A stretch of DNA of 64,000 bases from Roseovarius sp. (GTDB lineage Bacteria > Pseudomonadota > Alphaproteobacteria > Rhodobacterales > Rhodobacteraceae), in NCBI RefSeq assembly GCF_030373445.1, contig NZ_JAUCYU010000004.1, positions 248,001-312,000 of the forward strand. The letters run 5' to 3'. The notes below the pieces were generated by a model. The model searched no databases, was not told the DNA's origin, and was given only the letters and a program-made list of their open reading frames with translations. Of the stretch, positions 7,265-16,548 are shown in pieces (the stretch's first letter is position 1; every line of letters begins with the position of its first letter). Position numbers and translations under genes: made by a program.

Positions 7265-10200
7265 TTATGGCGCGCCCCAACCGCCCCCGCCGGGGGTTTC
7301 CATGCCGAAAACGCTGCCCGCGGGCAGCTCTATCTCGTCATTTCCAGCCATCTCGCGCCGCTCCCCATCGGGCAGAACCGCCCAGTTGCGCCCCACCTTC
7401 CCGGGCTCGCCCCCATCCACGCCGAAGGGCGGAATGATCCGGTGATTCGACAGCGTGGTCACCGTCGCCGGTTCGAGGAACCGCAACAGCCGGATCACCC
7501 CGTTCCCGCCACGCCACCGGCCCGCACCCCCCGATCCGGGCCGGATCGAGAACTCCTCCAACCTGACCGGAAACCGTTTCTCGAGGATCTCCGGGTCGGT
7601 CATCCGCGTGTTGGTCATATGCGTCTGCACCGCGTCGCACCCGTCGAACCCCGGCCCCGCGCCGGTGCCCCCGGCGATGGTTTCGTAATTCTGGAACCGG
7701 TCATTGCCCCAGACGAAATTGTTCATCGTCGCCTGGCTTCCCGCGATCACGTGCAGCGCGCCGTAAAGCGCGTTACAGGTGGCCTGGCTCACCTCCGTAT
7801 TGCCGGAAATCACCGCCGCCGGGTAAACCGGGTTCAGCATCGAGCCTTCGGGGATCACGATGTTCAAGGGCTTCAGGCAGCCCTCGTTCAGCGGGATCTC
7901 CGCCCCCACCATCGTCCGGAACACGTACAGCACCACCGCCCGGCAGATCGACCTGGGGGCGTTGTAATTCCCCTCGTGTTGCGGGCTGGTGCCGGTGAAG
8001 TCGATCGTGGCCTCGCGGGTCTCCGCATCCACCGTCACCTTCACCTCGATCACCGCGCCATGATCCATCGGGTAGGTGAACCGCCCGTCGGTCAGCCGGT
8101 CTATCACCCGCCGCACGCTTTCCTCGGCATTGTCCTGCACGTGGCCCATATAGGCCCGCACCACGTCCAGCCCGAAATTGTCGACCACCTTCAGAAGCGC
8201 CTGCCGCCCGGTCTCGTTCGCGGCAATCTGCGCCTTCAGGTCGGCCATGTTCTGCGGGATGTTGCGGCAAGGGTAGCGCCCCGAGGCCAGCAACGCCTCC
8301 GCCTCCTGCTCCAGCAACCTGCCCTTGTCGACCAGCTTCACGTTGTCGATCAGCACGCCTTCCTCGTCGATGTGCCGGCTGTCGGGCGGCGCGCTGCCGG
8401 GCGTGCGCCCCCCGATATCCGCATGATGCCCGCGCGAGCCAAGCCAGAAAACCGGCTTGTCGCCCACGAAAACCGGCGTCACCACCGTGACATCCGGCAG
8501 ATGCGTGCCGCCATTGTAGGGCGAGTTCAGCACATAGGCATCGCCCGGCGCCACGTCCGGGTTCAGCCGCATCACCGTCCTGATCGACTCCGACATCGAC
8601 CCGAGATGCACCGGCACATGCGGCGCGTTCGCCACCAGGTCGCCGCGCGCGTCGAAGATGGCACAGGAGAAATCCAGCCGCTCCTTGATATTGACCGAGG
8701 CCGACGTGTTCTCCAGCGTCGCGCCCATCTGGTCGGCCACAGACATGAACAGGTTGTTGAACACCTCCAGCAGCACCGGGTCGGCGCCCGTTCCCGCCGC
8801 ATGATCCCGCGCCTTGGCCTCGACCCGTTCCAGCAGCAGGTTGCCCATCCGGTCCACGGACGCGGCCCAGCCCGGCTCGACCACGTTGGTGCCTGTGGCC
8901 TCGGTGATGATCGCCGGCCCGGTGATCCGGCTGTCCGGCGACAGCCTCTCCCGTTCGTATAACGGCACCTCCCGCCGTTCGCCCTCGATATGCACCGGCA
9001 CCTGCGCCACCGGCCTGCCATCTCCCTCCGGCAGGGCCGCGCCGGGGCTCTGCCCCGTGCGCCCGATCGCCTCGACGCTCAGCATCTCGAACACGATCTC
9101 CCGCTCGGGCGAGGCGAAACCGAACCGCTGGCGGTGCGCCTCTTCGAACCCTTCGCGCATCGCGTCGGCGTCACCGAACGGCACCTCCAGCGCCTGGTGC
9201 GAGCCGTCATAGCGCAGATGCGCCCGTGTCTCGACGTCGATATCGGTGATCCCCTGGCTCTCGACCTCGGTCCTCGCCTGCCCCGAGATCCGGTCGAGCA
9301 CCTCCCGTGCCGCCTCGACCTCCGCCAAGGGCGCGTCCATCTGCACCTCGCGCATCGCCCGGACCTCGGCCAGCCCCATGCCATAGGCCGACAACACCCC
9401 GGCATGCGGATGGATCAGCACGCGGGTCATCCCCAGCGCATCGGCCACCAGACAGGCATGCTGCCCGCCCGCGCCGCCAAAGCACTGCAACGTATAGCGC
9501 GTCACGTCATGCCCGCGCTGCACCGAGATCTTCTTGATGGCATTGGCCATGTTATCGACGGCGATCCGCAGGAAGCCCTCGGCCATCTCCTCGGGGCTGC
9601 GCGCCGCCTCCCCGGTCTCTGCCGCCACCGCCTCGGCCAGCTCGGCAAACCGCTGTCTCACTACGTCGGCATCAAGCGGCGCGTCCCCCTCCGGCCCGAA
9701 CACCGCCGGGAAATGCGCCGCGTTCAGCTTGCCCAGCATCACGTTGCAATCCGTCACCGCCAGCGGCCCGCCCCGCCGATAGCACGCCGGCCCCGGGTCC
9801 GCCCCGGCGCTCTCCGGCCCGACCTGGAACCGCCCGTCCTCGAACTTGCAGATCGATCCGCCTCCGGCGGCCACGGTATGGATATCCATCATCGGCGCCC
9901 GCATCCGCACGCCCGCCACTTCCGTCTCGAAGCTCCGCTCGTAATCGCCGGCATAGTGGCTGACATCCGTCGATGTCCCGCCCATGTCGAACCCGATCAG
10001 CCGGTCATGCCCCGCCGCCTCGCCGGTCTTGACCATGCCGACGATCCCGCCCGCCGGCCCCGACAGTATCGCGTCCTTCCCCTGGAACAGCCGCGCATCG
10101 GTCAGCCCGCCATTCGACTGCATGAACAACAGCGCCTCGCAGGCCCGCCCCACGTCCAGCGCATCGGCCACCTGCTCCACGTAGCGCCGCAACAAGGGCG

Positions 10201-10843
10201 ACAGGTACGCATCCACCACCGCCGTATCCCCGCGCCCCACCAGCTTGGCCAGCCGGTTGACCTGGTAGCTGGCGGTGATCTGGGTGAACCCGATTTCGGC
10301 CGCGATATCCGCCACCCGCCGCTCGTGCTCCGGGTTGAGATAGGCGTGCAGCCCGGCAATCGCCACCGCCCGGATGCCCTTGTCATACGCCCCTTGCAGC
10401 GTGATCCGCGCCTTGTGCTCGTCCAGCGGGCGCACCACCGCACCATCGGCATCCAGCCGCTCGTCCAGCTCCGCCACCTCCTCGTACAGCAGGTCGGGCC
10501 GCCTGATATGCAGGTCGAACAGCCGCGGCCGCGTCTGGTATCCGATCCGCAGCAGGTCGCGAAACCCCTCCGTGATCAGCAGCAGCACCCGCTCGCCCTT
10601 CCGCTCCAACAGCGCGTTCGTCGCCACCGTCGTGCCCATCTTCACCGCCCGGATCGACCCGTCGGCGAAATTCCCCGCCTCGCCCATCACCTCGCGAATG
10701 CCCTGCACGGCGGCATCGCGATAGCGCTCGGGGTTCTCCGACAACAGCTTGTGGGTATGCACGCCGCCATCGGGCGCCAGCGCCACCACGTCGGTGAAGG
10801 TGCCGCCCCGGTCGATCCAGAATTCCCACCGGGCCTCGCCCAT
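7265..10843 (-). CDS. Fused 5-oxoprolinase / hydantoinase A-B protein
   Basis: A 1192-residue protein joining a HyuA-type N-terminal half (about 1-700) to a HyuB-type C-terminal half. The N-terminal half starts with the ASKHA-type phosphate loop [12 protein letters not shown] and has [16 protein letters not shown]; the C-terminal half has [39 protein letters not shown] and [11 protein letters not shown]. This architecture is that of ATP-dependent 5-oxoprolinase, which opens 5-oxo-L-proline to glutamate with ATP hydrolysis. The start at 10843 was chosen because [18 protein letters not shown] is the usual beginning; the reading frame extends 36 codons further upstream without good coding character. 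Confidence 0.9.
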   Translation of the reverse strand: MGEARWEFWIDRGGTFTDVVALAPDGGVHTHKLLSENPERYRDAAVQGIREVMGEAGNFADGSIRAVKMGTTVATNALLERKGERVLLLITEGFRDLLRIGYQTRPRLFDLHIRRPDLLYEEVAELDERLDADGAVVRPLDEHKARITLQGAYDKGIRAVAIAGLHAYLNPEHERRVADIAAEIGFTQITASYQVNRLAKLVGRGDTAVVDAYLSPLLRRYVEQVADALDVGRACEALLFMQSNGGLTDARLFQGKDAILSGPAGGIVGMVKTGEAAGHDRLIGFDMGGTSTDVSHYAGDYERSFETEVAGVRMRAPMMDIHTVAAGGGSICKFEDGRFQVGPESAGADPGPACYRRGGPLAVTDCNVMLGKLNAAHFPAVFGPEGDAPLDADVVRQRFAELAEAVAAETGEAARSPEEMAEGFLRIAVDNMANAIKKISVQRGHDVTRYTLQCFGGAGGQHACLVADALGMTRVLIHPHAGVLSAYGMGLAEVRAMREVQMDAPLAEVEAAREVLDRISGQARTEVESQGITDIDVETRAHLRYDGSHQALEVPFGDADAMREGFEEAHRQRFGFASPEREIVFEMLSVEAIGRTGQSPGAALPEGDGRPVAQVPVHIEGERREVPLYERERLSPDSRITGPAIITEATGTNVVEPGWAASVDRMGNLLLERVEAKARDHAAGTGADPVLLEVFNNLFMSVADQMGATLENTSASVNIKERLDFSCAIFDARGDLVANAPHVPVHLGSMSESIRTVMRLNPDVAPGDAYVLNSPYNGGTHLPDVTVVTPVFVGDKPVFWLGSRGHHADIGGRTPGSAPPDSRHIDEEGVLIDNVKLVDKGRLLEQEAEALLASGRYPCRNIPQNMADLKAQIAANETGRQALLKVVDNFGLDVVRAYMGHVQDNAEESVRRVIDRLTDGRFTYPMDHGAVIEVKVTVDAETREATIDFTGTSPQHEGNYNAPRSICRAVVLYVFRTMVGAEIPLNEGCLKPLNIVIPEGSMLNPVYPAAVISGNTEVSQATCNALYGALHVIAGSQATMNNFVWGNDRFQNYETIAGGTGAGPGFDGCDAVQTHMTNTRMTDPEILEKRFPVRLEEFSIRPGSGGAGRWRGGNGVIRLLRFLEPATVTTLSNHRIIPPFGVDGGEPGKVGRNWAVLPDGERREMAGNDEIELPAGSVFGMETPGGGGWGAP

Positions 10844-10975
10844 CGCTCGCGCCTCCTCACCCAGCGTCAGGCAAGGTTTGGCCCCGTGCCGGCAAATGTC
10901 AACGCCGGATGGCATTGAAATCCGTGCGGTTTTCAGCGCTAATACCGCCAACGAAAGCTAACGGGAGTCCGCCCA

Positions 10976-11392
10976 ATGGACCTGCGCCAGATCACCGATG
11001 AATACACCGTCTCACCGCAGATCGACGTCGAGCACATGCGCGAGATCGCGGGCGCCGGCTTCCGCTCGATCATGTGCAACCGCCCCGACGGGGAAGAGCC
11101 GGGCCAGACCGGCTACGCCCTGATCGCCGAGGCGGCCGAGGCCGAGGGGCTCGAGGTCCGCACCGTCCCGATCGTCTCGGGCATGATCACCCCCGAGGCG
11201 CTCGACGAGTTCCGCGCCGCGCTCGACACCATGCCCAAGCCGATGCTGGCCTATTGCCGCTCGGGCACGCGCTGCACCATGCTCTGGGCGCTGGCCCAGC
11301 ACGGCACCATGGACGATGCCGAGATCGAACGCCGCGCGGCGGCGGCGGGCTATGACGTGTCGGGGCTCCTGCGCCAGCTCAACGCGCAATGA
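10976..11392 (+). CDS. DUF442 / TIGR01244-type phosphatase or sulfurtransferase-like protein
   Basis: A 138-residue protein of the family found fused to beta-lactamase-fold sulfur dioxygenases (Blh/BLH-type) in some bacteria. It has the protein-tyrosine-phosphatase-like loop YCRSGTRC with Cys94 as presumed nucleophile, after a Rossmann-like N-terminal part (FRSIMCNRPDGEE). Family names alternate between sulfur transferase and phosphatase, and the reaction here is not established. It is divergent from the oxoprolinase and overlaps the following gene by four bases, suggesting coupled translation with the DgoK-like protein. Confidence 0.82.
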   Translation: MDLRQITDEYTVSPQIDVEHMREIAGAGFRSIMCNRPDGEEPGQTGYALIAEAAEAEGLEVRTVPIVSGMITPEALDEFRAALDTMPKPMLAYCRSGTRCTMLWALAQHGTMDDAEIERRAAAAGYDVSGLLRQLNAQ

Positions 11393-12105
11393 CCGGCTGG
11401 GTCGCGCTGGGCCTCGCCCCCGAAGGGGTGCGCGCCTGCGCCATGAAAGGGGGGCGGCTGCTCGAGCAGGTCGCCGCCGGCAGCGAGAGCGCGGCGCTCG
11501 AGGCACTTTCCGAACCCGCCGACCGCATCCTCCGCATCGGCGACGGCACCCCCGCCGGCCTGCCCGCCCCGATCCTGCCCGCCTCCGGCCCCGGCCTGCC
11601 CGGCTTCAGCCAGAAAACCCCGGCCGACGTGATCGGCGGCTGGGTCCGGCTCTGGCTCGCGGGCTTCCTCGCGTCCCAGCCCGACTGGGACGGGGTGATC
11701 AACGTCACCGAAGGCCCGGTCAGCCATTGGGTGCATATCAGCGCGGGCGAGGCGGTCAGCTCGCAAAGCTTCCTCACCCCCCGGCTGGTCGACGCGCTGG
11801 GCGGGGCCGAAACCCCCGATGCCGACGCCATCGCCGACAGCCTCAGCCGCCCCGAACGCCTCGCCGCCCATCTCCGCGCGGCCGAGGTTTCCGGCAACCT
11901 GCAGGCCCTCACCGGCCACCTCATCGGCGCCGAGCTTGCCGCCGCCCGCGCCTATTGGCTGGGCCAGCAGGTCGCGGTCATCGCCCCGCCCCCGGCCCCC
12001 GTCGCCACCGCGCTCAAGGCCCAAAGCGTCCCCTGCGCCACCCACACCCCCGACGACCTCCTCGCCCCCGGCCTCGCCGCCGTCGGCAAGGCCCTGGGTC
12101 TCTGA
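11389..12105 (+). CDS. Shortened 2-dehydro-3-deoxygalactonokinase (DgoK)-like protein
   Basis: A 238-residue protein with DgoK-family landmarks: FSQKTPADVIGGW (cf. the family's GTF..HPADV region), the middle INVTEGPVSHWVHIS, FLTPRL and GHLIGAELAAARAYWLG. DgoK phosphorylates 2-keto-3-deoxygalactonate. It is shorter than typical members (about 290-300 residues), and the N-terminal DWGTS phosphate-binding motif expected of the ASKHA fold is replaced by LGLAPEGVRA, so kinase activity is doubtful. No other galactonate genes are nearby. It may be a diverged or non-catalytic homologue coupled to the DUF442 protein. Confidence 0.65.
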   Translation: MTGWVALGLAPEGVRACAMKGGRLLEQVAAGSESAALEALSEPADRILRIGDGTPAGLPAPILPASGPGLPGFSQKTPADVIGGWVRLWLAGFLASQPDWDGVINVTEGPVSHWVHISAGEAVSSQSFLTPRLVDALGGAETPDADAIADSLSRPERLAAHLRAAEVSGNLQALTGHLIGAELAAARAYWLGQQVAVIAPPPAPVATALKAQSVPCATHTPDDLLAPGLAAVGKALGL

Positions 12106-12165
12106 GCCAAGGCCAGACGGTCAAACCCGCCCCACGCTTCTTCTGGCCAAAAATATCCCGGGGGT

Positions 12166-12183
12166 CCGGGGGCTGGCCCCCGG
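12166..12183. terminator. GC-rich hairpin between convergent genes
   Basis: CCGGGGGC-TG-GCCCCCGG is a perfect 8-bp-stem hairpin in the 85-base gap between the DgoK-like gene and the convergently transcribed metal permease. It lacks a clear T-run, so it may be a weak or bidirectional terminator. Confidence 0.45.
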
Positions 12184-12190
12184 TTCTGAA

Positions 12191-13114
12191 CTACCCCGCA
12201 GGCGCCCCCGCCCGATGCCGGCACGGCCCCGCCAAAGCCGCCACGCCAAGGATCACCCCCGACACCGTCGCGATCATCCCCGCCGCGCTCACCGCGTTCT
12301 GCCCGCCCAGCCACAAAGGCCCGTACCCCGCCAGCACGTAGCCCAACACCGCCGACAGCGTCGCGAACCCCACCGACCATCCGATCTGCCGCTCCAGCCG
12401 GTTGGTCATCATCCGCGCCGCGGCCGGCGGGCAGATGAACATGGCAATCACGATGATCGACCCCACCGCGTCGAACGCCGCCACCGCCGCTGTGGCCGCC
12501 ACCACCACCAGCGACAGCCCGATCAGCCCGGTGGGCAGGCCCAGCGTCCGCGCGAACCCCTCGTCGAAGGTCGACAGCTTCAGCGGCCGCCACAGCAGGA
12601 AGATGAACCCGCAGACGAAAACCAGCGTGAAGAACATCCGCGGCAGTTCCGGCGGTATCCCCTTCAGCGCCTCCCAATCCAGCAAGGACGCCCAGCCCAG
12701 CCCGTCCAGCCAGATCAGGCTTTCGAGGTTGCCGTAAAGCGCGTGCTGAACGTCGAGATGCACGCTCGACGTATCCGACTGCTCCAGCAGCAGCACGCCG
12801 CCCGCGAACATCGCGGTGAACACCACCCCCATCGCCGCGCCCGGCTCGATCCGGCCCACCCGGCGGATGATCTCGATCAGCAGCACCGTCACCAGCGCCG
12901 CCGCCCCCGCGCCCAACAGCATCGGCCAGGCCGACACCGCCCCCGTCACCAGGAAGGCCAGCACGATCCCCGGCAGCACCACGTGGCTGATCGCGTCGCC
13001 AATCAGCGCCTGCCGCCGCAGCAGCAGGAAATTTCCCGGCAGGGCACAGGCAATCGCCGCGAAGATCCCGATCAGCAGCGGCGGCAGCGACAGCGAAACG
13101 AATTCCAGCCCCAT
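12191..13114 (-). CDS. Mn/Zn/Fe ABC transporter permease (TroD/ZnuB-like)
   Basis: A 307-residue ABC-3 family permease, with about eight hydrophobic segments. The signature ALIGDAISHVVLPGIVLAF lies near residue 38-56 and is shared by ZnuB, TroC/D and SitC/D. It forms the inner-membrane channel of a metal importer with the neighbouring permease, ATPase and binding protein. The ATG at 13114 overlaps the preceding permease stop in a TGATG arrangement; a GTG one codon upstream is an alternative. Of the two permeases this is the one without a C-terminal extension. Confidence 0.92.
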   Translation of the reverse strand: MGLEFVSLSLPPLLIGIFAAIACALPGNFLLLRRQALIGDAISHVVLPGIVLAFLVTGAVSAWPMLLGAGAAALVTVLLIEIIRRVGRIEPGAAMGVVFTAMFAGGVLLLEQSDTSSVHLDVQHALYGNLESLIWLDGLGWASLLDWEALKGIPPELPRMFFTLVFVCGFIFLLWRPLKLSTFDEGFARTLGLPTGLIGLSLVVVAATAAVAAFDAVGSIIVIAMFICPPAAARMMTNRLERQIGWSVGFATLSAVLGYVLAGYGPLWLGGQNAVSAAGMIATVSGVILGVAALAGPCRHRAGAPAG

Positions 13115-14313
13115 CACGTCGCCACCTCCGGTTTCAGCGCCCGGTCCAGCTCGGCAATCTGGTCCGCCGTCAAAAGCGTCTCCAGCGGCGTCAGCCCGTC
13201 ATACCGTGCGGCGGCCGCCTCGTGCCGCGGGTCGGCGCGCAGCAATTGCCACCGCCGTTCGTCCAGCAGCGCGCGGGCGGCCTTCGCGCGCCCCGCCTCC
13301 GTGGCCACGCCGTCGGCCCGGATCAGCCCCGCCCGCCGCATCAGCCGCAGCGTCAGCCCCTCGTAGATCGGCTGCTCCTGCGCCAGTGCCAGCAGCCCCT
13401 GCCGCACATGCACCCTTGCCCGGAACCTGCGATGCCGCAGCACTGCCGCCAGCACCCCGCGCCCCGGCGCGCACAGCAGCGAGACGGCGAAGAAACTCGC
13501 GGCGACGATGACGATGATCGGCCCCGTGGGCAGGTCCGGCGCCGTCGCCGACAGCGCCGCGCCGATCCAGCCCGACGCCCCGCCGATGGCGCCTGCGATG
13601 CCCACCACGCGGCCCATCCGGTCGCTCCAGAACCGCGCCGCGACGGCGGGGATGATCAAGAGCGCCACGATCAGGATCAGCCCGACGATCTTCAGCCCGA
13701 CCACCGTGATTGCCAGCGCCAGCCCCATCATCGCAAGATCGGTCCGCCGCACGTCCACTCCGGTCGAGGCCGCGAACTCGGCATCGAACGCCACCAGCGT
13801 CATCGGCCGCCGCAACAGTACCACCAGCGCCAGCACCAGCGCGCCGCCTGCCGCGATGATCACCGCGTCGTTCCACAGCATCCCCGCGGTCGAGCCCAGC
13901 AGGAACGTCTCGAGCCCCGCCTGCCGCCCGGAACTCATCGTCTGGATCACCGTCAACAACACGATCCCCAGCCCGAAGAACACCGACAGCACCGCCCCGA
14001 TTGCCGCATCCTCCGCCAGTCGCGTGCGGGTGGACAGCCAGCTCACGCAGAGGAGGCCAATCGCGGCGGAGACGGCCGAGCCCAGCAACAACCCCGGCAG
14101 GAACCGCCCGTCGCCCCCCAGCAGCACCATCGCGATGAACGCCAGCCCGACACCCGGCAGCGTCGCATGGCTGATTGCATCGCTGACCAGCGCCCGCTTG
14201 CCGACATAAAGGAACGTGCCCGTCGCCCCGGCCGCGATACCCAACAGGGTGGCGCCGATGGTCACCAGCGTAGCGTTGTAACCAAGTTGCAGGGTAAGGG
14301 CCTCAAGCAGCAT
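13114..14313 (-). CDS. Mn/Zn/Fe ABC transporter permease with C-terminal DtxR-like extension (TroC-like)
   Basis: A 399-residue permease: an ABC-3 membrane domain (about 1-290; signature RALVSDAISHATLPGVGLAF near 44-63) followed by a roughly 110-residue soluble C-terminal region. That region contains a winged-helix-like stretch (QEQPIYEGLTLRLMRRAGL) reminiscent of the MntR/DtxR C-terminal extensions on some TroC proteins. The paired permease gene overlaps downstream. The extension may respond to cytoplasmic metal; that role is inference. It is separated from the ATPase gene by a 297-base gap. Confidence 0.92.
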   Translation of the reverse strand: MLLEALTLQLGYNATLVTIGATLLGIAAGATGTFLYVGKRALVSDAISHATLPGVGLAFIAMVLLGGDGRFLPGLLLGSAVSAAIGLLCVSWLSTRTRLAEDAAIGAVLSVFFGLGIVLLTVIQTMSSGRQAGLETFLLGSTAGMLWNDAVIIAAGGALVLALVVLLRRPMTLVAFDAEFAASTGVDVRRTDLAMMGLALAITVVGLKIVGLILIVALLIIPAVAARFWSDRMGRVVGIAGAIGGASGWIGAALSATAPDLPTGPIIVIVAASFFAVSLLCAPGRGVLAAVLRHRRFRARVHVRQGLLALAQEQPIYEGLTLRLMRRAGLIRADGVATEAGRAKAARALLDERRWQLLRADPRHEAAAARYDGLTPLETLLTADQIAELDRALKPEVAT

Positions 14314-14516
14314 GGCTCAAACCCCGCGCGCGGAATCAAGGCGCGCCTTGGCGCGCCGCCGCGCGACCGCCAGGCCGCCCCGACGGGCTGGCGATTTGGT
14401 GAAGGCAGAACTGCCCTTTGACGTCACACTGATTTGGCGGGGATAAACTGCCCAACACCACCGTTGCGTCGCCACCCCGCGGCCTGGCGATCGCCCGGCA
14501 GTCCAGACATCCCCCG

Positions 14517-14535
14517 CCCCGGGCCTGGCCCGGGG
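14517..14535. repeat. Perfect GC palindrome in the gap between permease and ATPase genes
   Basis: CCCCGGGCC-T-GGCCCGGGG is a 9-1-9 inverted repeat, within the 297-base stretch 14314-14610 that separates the ATPase and permease genes of the metal-import operon. I see no credible gene in that stretch. The hairpin could stabilise mRNA, reduce downstream expression, or be an intergenic repeat; it has no T-run on either side. Confidence 0.45.
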
Positions 14536-14610
14536 CCTCTGGGCCAGCCACAAGGCCCCGGCTCCGAAACCGGGGCGCGGATCGTGCCACGTCCAAGCCA
14601 TTGCGAAATC

Positions 14611-15408
14611 CTACCCCGCCACCGACATCTGCGCTGTCGCCAGACGCCCGCCATAGGCCTCGTGCAGATGTGCCTCGGTGAACGCCTCCTCGACCGTGCC
14701 CTCGGCCACCCGGGTGGTGTTGATCAGGAACACCCGGTCGAAATACTCCGGCACCGTCGACAGGTCGTGATGCACCGCCACCACCGTCTTGCCCTGCGCC
14801 TTCAGCTCTTTCAGCACGGCGATGATCGCCTTTTCCGTCGCCGCATCCACGCCGGCGAACGGCTCGTCCAGCAGGTACAGCTCCGCCCCCTGCGCCAGCG
14901 CCCGGGCCAGGAAGACCCGCTGCTGCTGCCCGCCCGACAACTGCCCGATCTGCCGGTCGGCAAACTCCCTCATGCCGACGCGGTCAAGACAGGCCAGCGC
15001 CGTCTCCATCTGCCCGGCCCTGACCCGGCCAAGCAGCCCAAGCTGCCGGTACAACCCCATCAGCACCACGTCGATCACCCGCGTCGGGAAATCCCAGTCC
15101 ACGCTCGCCCGCTGCGGCACATAGGCGATCCGACCGCGCTGCTTCGCCAGCGGTTTGCCATAACAGGTCACCTTCCCCGACAGCGGCCGCACGATCCCCA
15201 GCGCGGCCTTCAACAGCGTCGATTTCCCCGCCCCGTTCGGGCCCACGATCGCCGTCATGGCCCCCGCCCGGAACGTCGCATCGACCGAGAACACCGCCGG
15301 CTTCTCGCCATAGGAAACGGTCAGCCCCCGCACCGCCAGCGGGCTTTCGGCCCGCCCCTCGTCGCGGGGCTGGTTGCGCCCGTCCTTCGCTGCAAGCGTC
15401 AGGTTCAT
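14611..15408 (-). CDS. Mn/Zn/Fe ABC transporter ATP-binding protein (TroB-like)
   Basis: A 265-residue ABC ATPase that powers metal import. Walker A is GPNGAGKST (about 57-65), the Q-loop is in YVPQRASVDWDFP, which is typical of the Mn/Zn branch, the signature is LSGGQQQR, Walker B is LYLLDEPFAGVD and the switch histidine is in VAVHHDLS. The N-terminus carries about 25 polar residues before the domain begins. It lies four bases downstream of the binding-protein gene, so the two are co-expressed. Confidence 0.94.
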   Translation of the reverse strand: MNLTLAAKDGRNQPRDEGRAESPLAVRGLTVSYGEKPAVFSVDATFRAGAMTAIVGPNGAGKSTLLKAALGIVRPLSGKVTCYGKPLAKQRGRIAYVPQRASVDWDFPTRVIDVVLMGLYRQLGLLGRVRAGQMETALACLDRVGMREFADRQIGQLSGGQQQRVFLARALAQGAELYLLDEPFAGVDAATEKAIIAVLKELKAQGKTVVAVHHDLSTVPEYFDRVFLINTTRVAEGTVEEAFTEAHLHEAYGGRLATAQMSVAG

Positions 15409-15412
15409 CGCC

Positions 15413-16378
15413 TCAACTCCCCGCCGCCAGCTTGCCGGTCATGCCCCGCTCGGGCACATCGCCCCCCAGCGCCCCGGCAATGGTGCTCACGTTATGGTCG
15501 ATCATCCCGATATAAGTGCCCTCGTAAGTACCCGGCTTGCCCATCGCGTCGGAAAACAGCTCGCCGCCTATCTTCACCTCGTGGCCCTGCGCCGCGGCCC
15601 CTTCGACCAGCGCGCGCATGTTCCGGTCGGAGACGGAGCTTTCCACGAACACCGCCCCGATCTCCCGCTCGACCAGCATGTCGACCAGCGTCCTGATCCG
15701 GTCCAGCCCGGCCTCCGACTCGGTCGAAATCCCCTGGATGCCGACAACCTCGTAACCATAGCTCCGCCCGAAATAGCCGAACGCGTCATGCGCGGTCAGC
15801 AGCACGCGGGCGGGCTCGGGCACCGTGGCCAGCGTCTCGCGGGCATAGGCGCCCAGCCGGTCGATCTCGGCCAGGTGCGCCTCGGCATTGGCGGCGAACA
15901 CCTCCGCATGTTCCGGCGCGGTCTCGGCCAGCGCCGCTTCCACACCGCGCACCACGTGCGCCCACAGCTCCGGCACCATCCAGACGTGGGGGTCGAACTT
16001 GTTCTCGTAATCCTCGTGGCCGATCCGCTCGTCCACCGGCACGGCCTCGCCCACGGCGACGACATTGCCGCGCTCGGCCAGCTTCAGCAGCAGTTCTTCC
16101 ATCTGCGCCTCGAGGTAAAGCCCGTGCCACAGCACCAGGTCGGCGCGCGTGAGCGCAACGATATCGGTGCGCGTCTGGCGATAGGAATGCGGGTCGACGC
16201 CGGGGCCCATCAGCCCCTGCACCTCGACCAGTTCGCCGCCCACCTGCCGCGCGGCATCGGCGATCATGCTGGTCGTGGCGACCACGCCGATCCTTTCCTC
16301 GGCCGCCTGCAGCGGGCCCGCGGCCAGCGCCGTACCGGCCAGGATCAATCCAAGGAAGTGACGTCGCAGGGTCAGCAT
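15413..16378 (-). CDS. Periplasmic metal-binding protein of a Mn/Zn/Fe ABC importer (TroA-like)
   Basis: A 321-residue cluster A-I binding protein with an N-terminal signal peptide (about 1-25, ending near LQAAE). Likely ligands by spacing are His64 (DPHSYRQT), His131 (DPHVWM), His197 (TAHDAFGYF) and Asp277. The third ligand is His, as in TroA, rather than the Glu seen in strictly Mn-binding PsaA/MntC, so Zn, Mn or Fe all remain possible. It lacks the long His-rich loop of ZnuA. It is the first gene of a four-gene minus-strand operon and lies directly behind two Fur/Mur-like palindromes. Confidence 0.93.
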   Translation of the reverse strand: MLTLRRHFLGLILAGTALAAGPLQAAEERIGVVATTSMIADAARQVGGELVEVQGLMGPGVDPHSYRQTRTDIVALTRADLVLWHGLYLEAQMEELLLKLAERGNVVAVGEAVPVDERIGHEDYENKFDPHVWMVPELWAHVVRGVEAALAETAPEHAEVFAANAEAHLAEIDRLGAYARETLATVPEPARVLLTAHDAFGYFGRSYGYEVVGIQGISTESEAGLDRIRTLVDMLVEREIGAVFVESSVSDRNMRALVEGAAAQGHEVKIGGELFSDAMGKPGTYEGTYIGMIDHNVSTIAGALGGDVPERGMTGKLAAGS

Positions 16379-16415
16379 GAATCGCGGTCCTTTCGGTTGT
16401 CTTGGCTCATGAATA

Positions 16416-16430
16416 TGCGAGTCATTCGCA
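16416..16430. promoter_or_regulatory. Fur/Mur-family operator candidate 1
   Basis: TGCGA-GTCAT-TCGCA is a perfect 5-5-5 inverted repeat 38 bases upstream of the binding-protein start. Its layout resembles the 15-bp Fur/Mur/Irr-type boxes of alphaproteobacteria. It argues for repression of the importer by Mn or Fe. Confidence 0.6.
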
Positions 16431-16445
16431 AAAAGTCAATGCAGT

Positions 16446-16460
16446 TGCGACTTATTCTCA
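16446..16460. promoter_or_regulatory. Fur/Mur-family operator candidate 2
   Basis: TGCGA-CTTAT-TCTCA is a second 15-base box, imperfect by one position, starting exactly 30 bases after the first; the two therefore lie on the same face of the helix. On the minus strand it reads TGAGAATAAGTCGCA, close to a Fur half-site. Confidence 0.5.
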
Positions 16461-16548
16461 TTTTGCCCGGCATTCCCCCGCCGAAACCGCCCAAGTCTGC
16501 CGCCGCGGCCCGCTTGCCAAGGCCGGGGCCCCGTGCAACGCTTCCCCC

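Noticed and set aside
14336-14596. Short minus-strand frames in the gap of the metal-import operon
   Set aside because: No ribosome site or hydrophobic or domain signal; composition looks random for GC-rich DNA.
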